Position numbers and translations under genes: made by a program. A stretch of 23,525 nucleotides of DNA from an uncultured Veillonella sp. GTDB lineage: Bacteria > Bacillota > Negativicutes > Veillonellales > Veillonellaceae. This document shows, piece by piece, positions 1 through 8,293 of this stretch. The notes below the pieces were generated by a model that saw only the letters and a program-made list of their open reading frames with translations, was not told the origin of the DNA and searched no databases. The DNA is taken from positions 1-23,525 of the forward strand of contig NZ_CALLVP010000026.1 of NCBI RefSeq assembly GCF_938010505.1, in the 5' to 3' direction. Position 1 is the first letter of the stretch. The number at the start of each line of letters is the position of its first letter.

Positions 1-1386
1 GGTGATATGTTGGGACGCATCATGGGGGATATAGAGGTATTACAATTCTTCTACTTGCGCACTTTGATTCCACCTGTAGCAGCTGTTGCCTTGACTGTAT
101 TGATTGCATATGGAGCCTCTACAATCGACAATAGCTTGATTATGCCAATTCTTTTGTCGGCCTTCATATTAGGTGTAATACTACCTTTGGTCGTTTATGC
201 ACATAATAAACAATCTTTACGTGCGATTGGGCCCCAACAAGGTGATTATAAAGCGCTTTTAAGTGATACTATGGATAGCCTGGAAGATGTGATTAGTTAT
301 GGCAATGAAGAAATGGTATATAAGCGTATTCAGCATATGATGCGTAATGTAGATGCTCAAAAAGGTACTATTGAGCGTGGCATGAATATGGGTAATACAC
401 TATTCATAGGCGGTGTTCAGTTAACTGTAGTTATTGTAGCTATTATGGCCTCTAATGCATTAACAGGTGTTTGGGCCAGTGTTATGGTAGCGGTGGCTGC
501 CATTGGTACTCAGGCTTGGTTTGAAGCGTTACAACCTATGATCGCGGCAGTTCATCATGGTGCAGAAAGTAAAGTTGCTACAAGTCGTCTCATGGCTCTT
601 AGTAATGAACCTATATCTATTGTAGATCCTATATCACCAAAATCATTTAATCCTAATGATGATATTATTTTTACAGATGTATCCTTTGGTTATGATGAAT
701 ATCGCCATATTTATGAGAATCTTAGACTACATATTCAACAAGGACAATCTATTGCTATCGTTGGTGCTAGTGGATCTGGCAAGACGACATTGTTTAATAT
801 GCTTGAGCGACTATATGATTATGGTGGTTCCATTCGTATAGGTGCAGTGGAGTTGAAAGATATTTCAATTGATACTTGGCGTAATGCATTGGGAACTATA
901 ACTCAAGATACGTATATTTTTAATGCATCCTTTAAAGACAATATACGTCTTTCTAGACCTGAGGCGTCTAAAGAAGACTTAGAGCAAGCCATTAATCGCG
1001 CCTCATTGCGCTCCGTAGTCGAAAAATTACCAGAGGGGATGAATACGATTGTAGGTAGTGGAGGACAAGGTTTGAGTGGTGGCGAGCGTCAAAGAATTGC
1101 ATTAGCTAGATTGTTTTTACGCAATCCACAAATCGTTTTATTAGATGAGCCCTTAGAGGGTTTAGATCAAGTAACTCGAAAAGCCTTACATCGTGATTTG
1201 ATGCATTATGTGGATGGTAAGACATGTCTATATATTACGCATCAATTGGAAGGTTTAGAACAAATGGACCGAATTTTATTCATGAATAGAGGTCAAATTG
1301 TTGAAGATGGAACGTACGAAGAATTGATAGCTCTTCGAGGGCGTTTCTATGAATATTGTTATTTATCTATGGCAAGTATTCAATAA
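1..1386 (+). CDS. cydC: CydC-like ABC exporter subunit (C-terminal part, 5' end outside window)
   Basis: Membrane ABC exporter half whose family (CydC of CydDC) exports cysteine/glutathione to the periplasm and supports cytochrome bd assembly. The reading frame is open from base 1, and the residues before the first ATG (Gly-Asp) continue the family motif GD-L-x-R-x-x-x-D, so the true start lies upstream. Counting from the ATG at 7, hydrophobic membrane segments fill about residues 16-65 and 125-170. The ATPase domain has Walker A GASGSGKTT at 253-261, signature LSGGERQ at 356-362 and Walker B LLDEP at about 378-382. The LDEPLEGLD version of Walker B is typical of CydC. A partner CydD would be expected just upstream, outside the window. 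The stop at 1384-1386 is followed by about 270 non-coding bases. Another type I exporter of the MsbA/LapB class is possible but less likely. Confidence 0.8.
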   Translation, partial: GDMLGRIMGDIEVLQFFYLRTLIPPVAAVALTVLIAYGASTIDNSLIMPILLSAFILGVILPLVVYAHNKQSLRAIGPQQGDYKALLSDTMDSLEDVISYGNEEMVYKRIQHMMRNVDAQKGTIERGMNMGNTLFIGGVQLTVVIVAIMASNALTGVWASVMVAVAAIGTQAWFEALQPMIAAVHHGAESKVATSRLMALSNEPISIVDPISPKSFNPNDDIIFTDVSFGYDEYRHIYENLRLHIQQGQSIAIVGASGSGKTTLFNMLERLYDYGGSIRIGAVELKDISIDTWRNALGTITQDTYIFNASFKDNIRLSRPEASKEDLEQAINRASLRSVVEKLPEGMNTIVGSGGQGLSGGERQRIALARLFLRNPQIVLLDEPLEGLDQVTRKALHRDLMHYVDGKTCLYITHQLEGLEQMDRILFMNRGQIVEDGTYEELIALRGRFYEYCYLSMASIQ

Positions 1387-1518
1387 AACTAAATATCAAT
1401 AAAAGTATCTATTATAAATGATTGATTGTAGATTTGGACATTGTTTAAATTCATGTTGTAATTTAAGATCTATTATGAATATTAAATTATAATAGGAACA
1501 ATATTAAACTACATTAAT

Positions 1519-1550
1519 AAAGCCTCATTTGCTATGTAAAAAGGGGCTTT
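1519..1550 (+). terminator. Possible terminator after cydC-like gene
   Basis: AAAGCCTC at 1519-1526 can pair with GGGGCTTT at 1543-1550: eight pairs, one of them G-T, with a 16-base loop. The T-rich run after it is broken (AGTTATATTTATATTT), so this is a moderate to weak terminator. The rest of the 1387-1657 gap is AT-rich and shows only the promoter listed separately. Confidence 0.45.
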
Positions 1551-1610
1551 AGTTATATTTATATTTAATAGTATATGTAGTATACTTTTATCGATAAATC
1601 ATGCAATATA

Positions 1611-1619
1611 TGGTATAAT
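1611..1619 (+). promoter_or_regulatory. Extended -10 promoter for the 1658 gene
   Basis: TGG directly before TATAAT (1614-1619) forms an extended -10 element. No good -35 box is seen at the right spacing (1591-1596 reads TCGATA). It lies 38 bases before the start codon at 1658. The same TGGTATAATTT string is found at 19117 before the FtsB-like gene. Confidence 0.55.
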
Positions 1620-1657
1620 TTTTATGTTAAAAGCTATTTTTCACCCTTGGAGGGGTT

Positions 1658-2827
1658 ATGACTAAAATCTTCACCAAATTACGAGCTTTGGTGGATGAAG
1701 CATTATCTGATCGAGATGCGGTGGTGGATAAGGCGCCCGTACTAGAAAAAGCACCTTTAGAACAAGATTTGTTTGACCATCGCTTACTATATATAGAAGA
1801 AGATATGGTTAATCGCATGTTGCGTGCCGCTCTTCGCAATCATTGGTTCTTTTATGCTATAACATTTGAATTTGAACCAAACAATCAAATATTCCTATCC
1901 ATTATTACAAAATGGGGGAATGTGATTAATGTGGAATTCACCTTAGAGGATCTATGGTTTGATGATTATTCATCATCCTTTGCAATTCGCCTTGATACAA
2001 ACAATATAGATACAGGTGGGTTTATTTTGAACTCCATTTTACACTTGTTGGGAAACTGGTGTCTCAGTCTCTTTGGTATATTCTTTAACCCTATTGCATT
2101 GGGAGAAAAAGGATCTACCGTACGCTTTGAGAAAAAAGGAATTATTCAGTTTGACTTATTGCCTAATACACAAGTGAAGAAATTTATACCTATGCCTGAG
2201 CGCCATATTGGTAGCAATGGACCTGTTTTGTTGGGGAATCCACGTACCAGTCAATCTGTGTTGCAGTTAGATTACTATGCGTTCCATGATCCTGTAGATA
2301 CTTTTACGGTGCCTGATGTGCCGACTCGCACTAGCTGGCTTCGTTCTATTGATATTGCAGCAGTTCTTTTATTGCCAATTGGTGTATGGATTACATTTAT
2401 TATCTTGCATCACTACTTACCGACGGAAACGTTGGAGTTCTCGTTCTCCACGTACTTTTTGATTTCATTGGGGATTTTCATCATTTCCTTCTTAGTTATG
2501 AATATTCCGCGGTATTTGTACATGTATTTTGATTCTCGCAAACAGTGGCAAAGTGCGTTTGTACATAACAATATCAAAATTCAAATGCGTAAACTACATC
2601 GTCGTATCTTCATGCAACAAGCTACATTGACGTCTGATTGTGATGAGGATACAGCCAATGAAAGCCAAGAGCGAATCAAACATCTCTTGTTGCAAATTCG
2701 AGATAAGCGATTCCTTGCTAATCGTCTTAAAATTGCAGATGATGATAGAGCGCGTAAACAAAAGGTTAAGTTTATTATTGCTTATATCGGCTGTACATTG
2801 ATTGAGTTGATGTTACTGATGAATTAA
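1658..2827 (+). CDS. Membrane protein of unknown function, 389 aa
   Basis: I do not recognise this protein. The ATG at 1658 is preceded by a strong ribosome site, TGGAGGGG at 1648-1655, though the spacing is short. There is no signal peptide. Residues 1-40 are charged and probably flexible. Residues 60-170 alternate hydrophobic and polar residues, as in a beta-rich soluble domain, with a hydrophobic stretch at about 123-147. Likely membrane helices are at 231-251, 263-285 and 368-388. A basic and charged stretch at 290-365, with Arg/Lys-rich helices, sits between the last two and probably lies in the cytoplasm. The gene has its own promoter and ends at a terminator shared with the convergent DUF805 gene, so it appears monocistronic. 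No function can be assigned from sequence. Confidence 0.75.
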   Translation: MTKIFTKLRALVDEALSDRDAVVDKAPVLEKAPLEQDLFDHRLLYIEEDMVNRMLRAALRNHWFFYAITFEFEPNNQIFLSIITKWGNVINVEFTLEDLWFDDYSSSFAIRLDTNNIDTGGFILNSILHLLGNWCLSLFGIFFNPIALGEKGSTVRFEKKGIIQFDLLPNTQVKKFIPMPERHIGSNGPVLLGNPRTSQSVLQLDYYAFHDPVDTFTVPDVPTRTSWLRSIDIAAVLLLPIGVWITFIILHHYLPTETLEFSFSTYFLISLGIFIISFLVMNIPRYLYMYFDSRKQWQSAFVHNNIKIQMRKLHRRIFMQQATLTSDCDEDTANESQERIKHLLLQIRDKRFLANRLKIADDDRARKQKVKFIIAYIGCTLIELMLLMN

Positions 2828-2849
2828 TGTCGTAAGAAATATAAAATAT

Positions 2850-2932
2850 AAAAACGTATCTCTATGTGATATGTCCCCCTTTACTGGATATCCAATAAAA
2901 TGGGTACATATCAATGAGAGATACGTTTTTTT
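2850..2932. terminator. Bidirectional terminator between convergent genes
   Basis: AAAAACGTATCTCT at 2850-2863 is perfectly complementary to AGAGATACGTTTTT at 2917-2930, a 14-bp stem. A second stem block, GATATGT at 2868-2874 with ACATATC at 2906-2912, continues it after a 4-base mismatch. Runs of A on the left and T on the right (to 2932) provide a U-tract on either strand. It serves the + gene ending at 2827 and the - gene ending at 2955. Confidence 0.88.
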
Positions 2933-2954
2933 GATTACAAGTTATTAATTTTGG

Positions 2955-3539
2955 TTATCGTTTTTTACGACGTTTTCGAGCTGGTTTGCGGTTTTCTTGT
3001 TTTTTGCTTGATACTGGAGTTTGTACTGATTCATATGTTGGCTGATTTACAGGCATAAATGGAGGATTGCCGTATTGGTTAGGCTCAGGTTGTCCTGGCA
3101 ATACCCAGAATAGGAAACCGATGAGCCATATAAAAAGCTCTAGCATGTAGTTGAATGGAGAGACAGCCGAGTAAGTATTAATGAAGATCATAATTACCGA
3201 CCAAAGAATTCCGGCCCATGCATTGAAGCCGATGTCGTGAATACGACGGCCAAATAAGACACAAGATAAAGGAAAGAGGGTTGCCAATAAGAGCCAAATA
3301 ATGACTCTAGTCAACCAATATGCAGGTAGGGATACGACAAAGTCCAAGAACATGTTATCTATGTAGTGGACAATATGAAATAAAATCATTAAAGCGATGA
3401 AGCATATGATAAATTGTAGTCTATTTAACCGTCCCGTCAGGTTAAAAATCGATAGGCCCATGCGACGTCCTTGGAATGCAATGAGCAAACCAATGGTACA
3501 TATGAGCAATGTTCGTAATACGACATAAAGTAAATCCAT
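2955..3539 (-). CDS. DUF805 family membrane protein, 194 aa
   Basis: The sequence carries the marks of the DUF805 family: GRLNRLQF at about residues 36-43, RRIHDIGFNAW at about 98-108, and a PG-x(5)-YGNPP block after the last helix. About four hydrophobic membrane segments are visible, the first at residues 5-22. The family is widespread in bacterial inner membranes and its molecular role is unknown. After the YGNPP block the protein has a polar C-terminal tail of about 40 residues ending in a run rich in Lys and Arg, probably cytoplasmic. AGGGGA at 3545-3550 (complement strand) is the ribosome site. The gene lies 21 bases downstream of the pyridoxamine kinase-like gene on the same strand, so the two are probably co-transcribed and stop at the shared terminator. 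Confidence 0.82.
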   Translation of the reverse strand: MDLLYVVLRTLLICTIGLLIAFQGRRMGLSIFNLTGRLNRLQFIICFIALMILFHIVHYIDNMFLDFVVSLPAYWLTRVIIWLLLATLFPLSCVLFGRRIHDIGFNAWAGILWSVIMIFINTYSAVSPFNYMLELFIWLIGFLFWVLPGQPEPNQYGNPPFMPVNQPTYESVQTPVSSKKQENRKPARKRRKKR

Positions 3540-3560
3540 AAGTTCCCCTTTATTTTTAGC

Positions 3561-4394
3561 TTATAGTTGAGTTAATTCTGGCAAGATGAGCTCAAATGCA
3601 ACACCATGTTTCATTGATTTTACTGTATCTAATGTAGCTTGAATCGCTTTGGTAGTAAAATTCATTGCCAGTTCTGCCGCATCATAAGGTGAATATCCTC
3701 TCATTACTGCACCTGATAATACAGCAGTAAAAATATCTCCTGTGCCTGTAGCTTTTACAGGTACTAGAGGAATAGAGTATGTTTTTAAAAGGTCTGTAGG
3801 ACCATTATAGACGGCAATGACCGCATGCGTTTCCGATGGAACACTGGTCATGATAATCATTTCAGGCCCCATGTGATGTAACTGTTTGCACCGTTTGCGC
3901 AATTCATCCTCATTAATAGGGTCTGTCGAGAATGGAATATCTAATAAGAAGCAAGCCTCAGTATAGTTTGGTTTTACGATGTGAGCCTTAGATACGAGTT
4001 GGCGCATAGCTACAACCATATCAGGAGTATAAATGGAATAGAGGCGACCATCGTCGGCCATTGCGGGATCGACGATAACCATCTGGTCATTAGAGGCAAA
4101 TCGATTGATAGCTTCTTCGACGAGGTGAATTTGTTCTGGCGATGCCAAGAAACCACTTACGATAGCGTGAAAGTCAATTTCGTTCTTATCCCAGCAGTCC
4201 ATAAAATCTCTCATATGAGCAGATAAATCTACGAATTCATAGTGTGGATACTCTAAGTGATTGCTTAGTACCGCTGTTGCCAAAGGAACCGCCTGACAGC
4301 GCATGGCACTGATGATTGGAATCATAACGGTAAGAGCACAGCGTCCGATAGAGCTCATGTCTTGAATTGTTAAAACTCTAGGTACTGCTGTCAT
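3561..4394 (-). CDS. pdxY: Pyridoxamine/pyridoxal kinase-like protein (PfkB superfamily), 277 aa
   Basis: Predicted kinase that phosphorylates pyridoxal, pyridoxine or pyridoxamine at the 5' position in the vitamin B6 salvage route to PLP, in the cytoplasm. The early motif IQDMSSIGRCALT is characteristic of PdxY/PdxK-like enzymes (usual form ...SxVxxGxVGNxA). The anion-hole and catalytic motif GTGD is at residues 217-220, with Asp220 as the expected base; the VDPAM block near 110 and KPNYTEA near 140 are also family-like. Length is normal. I chose the ATG at 4394 because GGAGGTG (complement of 4398-4404) lies at ideal distance; a TTG at 4406 in frame falls inside that ribosome site. A promoter TTTACA-17-TACAAT lies upstream. 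The specificity between pdxK and pdxY types, or hydroxymethylpyrimidine kinase activity, cannot be settled here. Confidence 0.82.
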   Translation of the reverse strand: MTAVPRVLTIQDMSSIGRCALTVMIPIISAMRCQAVPLATAVLSNHLEYPHYEFVDLSAHMRDFMDCWDKNEIDFHAIVSGFLASPEQIHLVEEAINRFASNDQMVIVDPAMADDGRLYSIYTPDMVVAMRQLVSKAHIVKPNYTEACFLLDIPFSTDPINEDELRKRCKQLHHMGPEMIIMTSVPSETHAVIAVYNGPTDLLKTYSIPLVPVKATGTGDIFTAVLSGAVMRGYSPYDAAELAMNFTTKAIQATLDTVKSMKHGVAFELILPELTQL

Positions 4395-4421
4395 AGACAC
4401 CTCCAAATAAATATATATTTT

Positions 4422-4450
4422 ATTGTACGTTATGTAAGGCTTTCTGTAAA
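4422..4450 (-). promoter_or_regulatory. Promoter of the pyridoxamine kinase-like/DUF805 unit
   Basis: Read on the - strand, TTTACA (4445-4450) and TACAAT (4422-4427) are separated by exactly 17 bases. They match 5 of 6 in each consensus box. The promoter points leftward to the ATG at 4394, with a leader of about 20 bases. Confidence 0.65.
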
Positions 4451-4454
4451 TGTA

Positions 4455-4482
4455 ATGATGTTAATCATGAAATTAACTTCAT
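4455..4482. promoter_or_regulatory. Dyad-symmetric operator candidate between divergent promoters
   Basis: The arm ATGATGTTAAT at 4455-4465 is repeated inverted as ATTAACTTCAT at 4472-4482, matching at 10 of 11 positions, with a 6-base centre. The inner part, GTTAAT-6-ATTAAC, is perfect. The dyad covers the -35 region (4467-4472) of the opp promoter and ends 4 bases from the -35 box of the leftward promoter, so a bound repressor could affect both units. No regulator gene is adjacent. Confidence 0.55.
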
Positions 4483-4495
4483 AGTGTAGTATAAT
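4467..4495 (+). promoter_or_regulatory. Promoter of the opp operon
   Basis: TATAAT at 4490-4495 is a perfect -10 box. ATGAAA at 4467-4472 is a 4-of-6 match to the -35 consensus, with 17 bases between them. Transcription would begin about 28 bases before the oppB start. The weak -35 and the overlapping dyad suggest regulation. Confidence 0.6.
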
Positions 4496-4529
4496 AAAAC
4501 GAATAGACTTTTTATGGAGGAAAGTGACA

Positions 4530-5462
4530 ATGACAAGGTATGTATTTCGACGCCTAGGTGGCGCAATCATAATCTTATGGGTCATCATTACCGTAACATT
4601 TGCACTAATGCATGCGATACCTGGTGGGCCTTTTACAACAGAAAAGAAATTACCGCCTCAGGTGAAAGCGAGTATCGAGGCAAAGTATCATCTCGATGAT
4701 CCTGTGTGGAAACAGTATGGAGATTATTTAGGTGGTGTCATTACAGGTGACTTGGGCCCATCATTTAAGTATGAAGGCCGTAGTGTAAACGATATTATTA
4801 GCGATGCATTTCCAATTTCCGCGCAGCTCGGTTTATTATCTTTAATGGTAGCTGTAGTTGGTGGTATTACAGCTGGTGCTATCAGCGCTATGAGACCTAA
4901 TAGTATTGTGGATTATGCGGTGACCGTATTATCTACAATCGGTATATCTGTGCCTACATTTATTATCGGTGCTGTCCTTGTGTACATAGTAGGCTTTGAA
5001 CTGGGCTGGTTCCCTGTGGCTTTATGGCGTGGCCCATCTTATATGGTGTTGCCTGTGTTGACATTGGCAGCACAACCGATGGCCTTTATTGCTCGTTTAA
5101 CGCGTAGTGGTTTACTTGATGTGTATCAACAAGAATACATTCGTACAGCTCGTGCAAAAGGTCTAGGTTCTTGGACGATTTTGACTCGTCATGCACTAGG
5201 TAATGCGATTTTGCCAGTTATTACGTACTTAGGCCCATTGGCAGCTAGCTTGTTAACAGGTAGCTTTATCGTTGAAACAATTTTTGCGATTCCTGGGTTA
5301 GGTCAGTATTTTGTAACATCAATTTATAACCGTGATTATACAGTTATTCTTGGTATTACAATTTTCTATAGTGCTCTTGTAGTATTTCTTAATATTTTGG
5401 TGGATATGATCTATCCATTAATCGATCCACGCGTTACAACAGAGGAGGGTTCGGATGAATAA
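4530..5462 (+). CDS. oppB: Oligopeptide/dipeptide ABC transporter permease OppB/DppB
   Basis: One of two membrane subunits of a peptide importer. The 310-residue protein starts with the family's first helix after YVFRRL and then carries a periplasmic loop with AIPGGPF, followed by five more hydrophobic segments. The EAA loop that docks on the ATPases is seen as EYIRTARAKGLG followed by ILTRHALGNAILP near residues 200-230. ATG at 4530 is chosen because GGAGG at 4516-4520 lies 9 bases away; a GTG two codons earlier (4524) would be only 3 bases from it. The stop overlaps the start of oppC by 8 bases, which implies translational coupling. It is the first gene of the operon that runs to 10710. Whether the substrate is di-, oligo- or murein peptide cannot be read from the permease. 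Confidence 0.92.
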   Translation: MTRYVFRRLGGAIIILWVIITVTFALMHAIPGGPFTTEKKLPPQVKASIEAKYHLDDPVWKQYGDYLGGVITGDLGPSFKYEGRSVNDIISDAFPISAQLGLLSLMVAVVGGITAGAISAMRPNSIVDYAVTVLSTIGISVPTFIIGAVLVYIVGFELGWFPVALWRGPSYMVLPVLTLAAQPMAFIARLTRSGLLDVYQQEYIRTARAKGLGSWTILTRHALGNAILPVITYLGPLAASLLTGSFIVETIFAIPGLGQYFVTSIYNRDYTVILGITIFYSALVVFLNILVDMIYPLIDPRVTTEEGSDE

Positions 5463-6354
5463 GGAAGACTTTTTACCTATTGAACGGGCCCCTCAAGAAG
5501 AGATTACTAGTTTTATAAAGCGTCCTAGTAAATGGGAGAGATTTAAGGTAAATCGTTTGGCCGTAGTCGGGGCGAGCATCATCTTGGTGATGATTGTACT
5601 CGCTATCTTAGGGCCACTTATTTCACCTTATACATATGCGGATCAATCTTTAATCGATGCGAACCAAAGTCCAAGCTTTAGTCATTGGTTTGGTACGGAT
5701 ACATTGGGCCGTGATATTTATACGCGTGTTATGTATGGTGCGCGTATTTCCTTAACCATTGGTTTTGTGGCAGCTTTCATCAACCTTGTAATCGGCGTTG
5801 CCTATGGCGGTATTGCAGGTTATATGGGTGGCAAAGTAGACCGTATCATGATGGGCATTGTAGATGTTTTGTACGGCATTCCACTTTTACTATATGTTAT
5901 CTTGTTGATGGTTGTACTTGGACCCGGTCTTATATCTATTTTCGTAGCATTAGGTATTGCGTACTGGCTTAATATGGCTCGTATCGTACGTAGCCAAATT
6001 TTGAAAGTTAAAAACGAAGAATACATCATCGCAGCAGAATCCATGGGTATTCCGAAGTATCGCATTTTATTACGTCATATTTTGCCAAACTGTGTAGGGC
6101 CTATCATTATTACTTTAACATTGGCCATTCCAGAGGCAATTTTTACAGAAGCATTTCTTAGTTTTATCGGCTTAGGTGTAAATGCACCTATGGCGAGCTG
6201 GGGCGTATTAGCTTCTGAAGGGATTAGTAGCATGCGCTCCTATCCATTCCAATTGATTTTCCCAGCTGTTGCTATTAGTGTTACCATGCTTGGTTTCGCT
6301 TTCCTTGGCGATGGCTTGCGCAATGTATTAGACCCTAAGGAAGGAGATAGATAA
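5455..6354 (+). CDS. oppC: Oligopeptide/dipeptide ABC transporter permease OppC/DppC
   Basis: Second membrane subunit of the peptide importer, 299 residues. The N-terminal cytoplasmic stretch (about 35 residues) ends in the family's FKVNRLAVVGASI helix start. The HWFGTDTLGRDIYTRVMYGARISL block (about 80-103) is the classic OppC/DppC signature. The EAA docking loop reads EYIIAAESMGIP and is followed by RILLRHILPN near 195-215. A late FLSFIGLGV-x(8)-WG block completes the match. GGAGG at 5446-5450 sits just before the ATG, inside the end of oppB; the stop overlaps the oppD start by one base. Length and motifs are normal and nothing is missing. Confidence 0.93.
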   Translation: MNKEDFLPIERAPQEEITSFIKRPSKWERFKVNRLAVVGASIILVMIVLAILGPLISPYTYADQSLIDANQSPSFSHWFGTDTLGRDIYTRVMYGARISLTIGFVAAFINLVIGVAYGGIAGYMGGKVDRIMMGIVDVLYGIPLLLYVILLMVVLGPGLISIFVALGIAYWLNMARIVRSQILKVKNEEYIIAAESMGIPKYRILLRHILPNCVGPIIITLTLAIPEAIFTEAFLSFIGLGVNAPMASWGVLASEGISSMRSYPFQLIFPAVAISVTMLGFAFLGDGLRNVLDPKEGDR

Positions 6355-7334
6355 TGAATAACGCTATTGTTGATGTGCGTAATGTATCCATTACCATCAA
6401 TACCTTCCAAGGCCCGTTGCGAGTTATTCGCAATCAAGATATTTCCTTAGAGCGTGGTGAGATATTAGGTATTGTAGGTGAATCTGGATGTGGTAAATCC
6501 GTTTTAGTTAACTCTTTAATGGGCTTATTGCCATATGGTAAAACTAAAATTAAAGCGGATACATTTATGATTGATGGTCACGATTGTCTTGGATTTACTG
6601 AAGATGATTGGAATGAACTTCGTGGTACGACGGTTGCCATGGTGTTCCAAGATCCTATGACCTCTTTGAATCCTATCATGACGATTGGGGAGCAAATGTA
6701 TGAGGCTATCGATCGTACAAATGCGTATGGTGAAGATTACGATGAAAGGGCCATTGCCATCGATTTGTTGAAGAAGATGGGCTTATCTACACCGGAACGA
6801 CGTTTGTCTCAATATCCTCATGAGTTGAGTGGCGGTATGCGTCAACGCGTATGTATTGCTATGGCAGTAGCCGGTCGTCCTAAGATTTTGATTTGTGATG
6901 AGCCCACAACAGCTCTTGATATTACTACAGAGGCACAAATTTTGCGCCTTATGCAAACGTTAGCCGTAGAGGCTGGCATTGGTATCATCTTTATTTCTCA
7001 CAACTTACGTGTTATCGCTCAAATTTGCGATCGTGTTATGGTTATGTACGCAGGTAAATGTGTTGAGTCTGCTACGGTAGATGGTATCTTTAGCGAACCT
7101 CGTCACCCATATACATTGGGGCTATTGCTTGCATTGCCACAAGGTAAATGGCATGGTGAACTGAAGGCCGTTGAAGGTCAACCTCCTGATTTATTTGATT
7201 TACCACGTGGATGCGCTTTTAATCCTCGTTGTAAGTGGGCTATGCGAATTTGTGGTAATCGGGTTCCGATGGTTACAAATGTTGGTGAAAGTCACCAGTT
7301 TACATGTTGGTTAGCTAAGTTGGAGGGACTTTAA
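6354..7334 (+). CDS. oppD: Peptide ABC transporter ATPase OppD/DppD
   Basis: First of two ATPases that drive the peptide importer, 326 residues, peripheral on the inner face of the membrane. Walker A GESGCGKS is at 42-49, the Q-loop is in VFQDPMTSLNP, the signature is LSGGMRQR, and Walker B ends at Asp182-Glu183 (CDEPTTALD). The H-loop is ISHNLR. The C-terminal oligopeptide-transporter extension has four Cys (in GCAFNPRCKWAMRIC and FTCW); in related transporters such Cys bind an iron-sulfur cluster, which is inference here. The start overlaps the oppC stop by one base with AAGGAG just before it. The 26 bases around Walker A (6474-6499) are identical to those in oppF (7469-7494). Confidence 0.93.
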   Translation: MNNAIVDVRNVSITINTFQGPLRVIRNQDISLERGEILGIVGESGCGKSVLVNSLMGLLPYGKTKIKADTFMIDGHDCLGFTEDDWNELRGTTVAMVFQDPMTSLNPIMTIGEQMYEAIDRTNAYGEDYDERAIAIDLLKKMGLSTPERRLSQYPHELSGGMRQRVCIAMAVAGRPKILICDEPTTALDITTEAQILRLMQTLAVEAGIGIIFISHNLRVIAQICDRVMVMYAGKCVESATVDGIFSEPRHPYTLGLLLALPQGKWHGELKAVEGQPPDLFDLPRGCAFNPRCKWAMRICGNRVPMVTNVGESHQFTCWLAKLEGL

Positions 7335-8281
7335 TGAGTTACGTATGGGAGACTGACAATCTCGTTAAAGAGTTCACCCTGTCAGGCGGCTTATTTAAGC
7401 CAAAACAAACGGTACACGCTGTACAAGGCGTGAGCCTATATCAATCACCAGGGGAAACTCTTGGTATCGTAGGTGAATCTGGATGTGGTAAATCTACATT
7501 TGGTTATACCTTGATGGGATTGCATCAAGCTACATCTGGTTCTATTTATATGAATGGTCAACATATCGATCCTTATGTAGATAGAAAGGCTGTTCATCCA
7601 GTGATGCAAATGGTATTCCAAAATCCTTATGCATCCCTTAATCCACGACTTACGGTTAATGCGATTTTAGAGGAGCCTTTAGAATTGGATCCGAAGTACA
7701 CACCTCGGGATCGAGTTATTCGTGTAAAAGAAGTGCTTGACCAAGTTGGCTTAAATATGTCATTTGGTGAGCGTTATGCTCATGAATTATCTGGTGGTCA
7801 ACGTCAACGTATCGGTATTGCACGGGCTCTTATTATGCAGCCTCAATGTATCATCTGTGATGAGCCGATTTCTGCGTTAGATGTGTCGATTCAAGTACAA
7901 ATTATGACATTACTTGAACGTTTACAAGAACAGCATGGTATTTCGTACCTCTTTATTTCTCATGATTTAAACATGGTGCGTTACATTAGTCATCGTATGG
8001 TTGTTATGTATTTAGGTGCTGTTATGGAAGAAGGTCCTGCATTGGACTTATATGAATTTCCACAACATCCGTATACCCGTGCATTGACGGCCTTAAATGG
8101 TCCAGTTATGCCACATGCACCAATTGGGGCACCTCTTAAAGGGGATCCACCAAATCCACTAGAACCGCCAAATGGCTGTTTGTTTAGTGGTCGATGTCCA
8201 GAAGCGGAAGGTCGTTGTTTTACAGAACGTCCACCACTTCGAGACTGGGCTGATCGCCGCATCGCATGCTGGCACATATAA
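7334..8281 (+). CDS. oppF: Peptide ABC transporter ATPase OppF/DppF
   Basis: Second ATPase of the importer, 315 residues. Walker A GESGCGKST is at 47-55, the Q-loop is in VFQNPYASLNPR, the signature is LSGGQRQRIGIARAL, and Walker B ends at Asp176-Glu177 (CDEPISALD); the H-loop is ISHDLN. The C-terminal extension again carries spaced Cys (GCLFSGRCPEAEGRC and ACW). The beginning has the OppF-specific insertion (LFKPKQTVHAVQGVSL), where the D subunit has none. The ATG overlaps the oppD stop by one base. With oppB, C, D and A it makes a complete five-part importer. Confidence 0.93.
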   Translation: MSYVWETDNLVKEFTLSGGLFKPKQTVHAVQGVSLYQSPGETLGIVGESGCGKSTFGYTLMGLHQATSGSIYMNGQHIDPYVDRKAVHPVMQMVFQNPYASLNPRLTVNAILEEPLELDPKYTPRDRVIRVKEVLDQVGLNMSFGERYAHELSGGQRQRIGIARALIMQPQCIICDEPISALDVSIQVQIMTLLERLQEQHGISYLFISHDLNMVRYISHRMVVMYLGAVMEEGPALDLYEFPQHPYTRALTALNGPVMPHAPIGAPLKGDPPNPLEPPNGCLFSGRCPEAEGRCFTERPPLRDWADRRIACWHI

Positions 8282-8293
8282 TGGGAGAATAAT

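Noticed and set aside
1470..1495. CTATTAT-12-ATAATAG inverted repeat and a TATAAT at 1488
   Set aside because: All-AT, long loop, no -35 box and no nearby gene start; chance is likely.
4395..4406. Upstream TTG start for the pyridoxamine kinase-like gene
   Set aside because: The TTG overlaps the GGAGGTG ribosome site that fits the ATG at 4394.
4514..4699. Short + strand ORF (61 aa) overlapping the start of oppB
   Set aside because: Its ATG sits in the oppB ribosome site and it lies in another frame of a clear gene; no family features.
6474..7494. 26-base identical stretch between oppD and oppF
   Set aside because: Explained by the shared Walker A sequence of homologous ATPases; not a mobile repeat.
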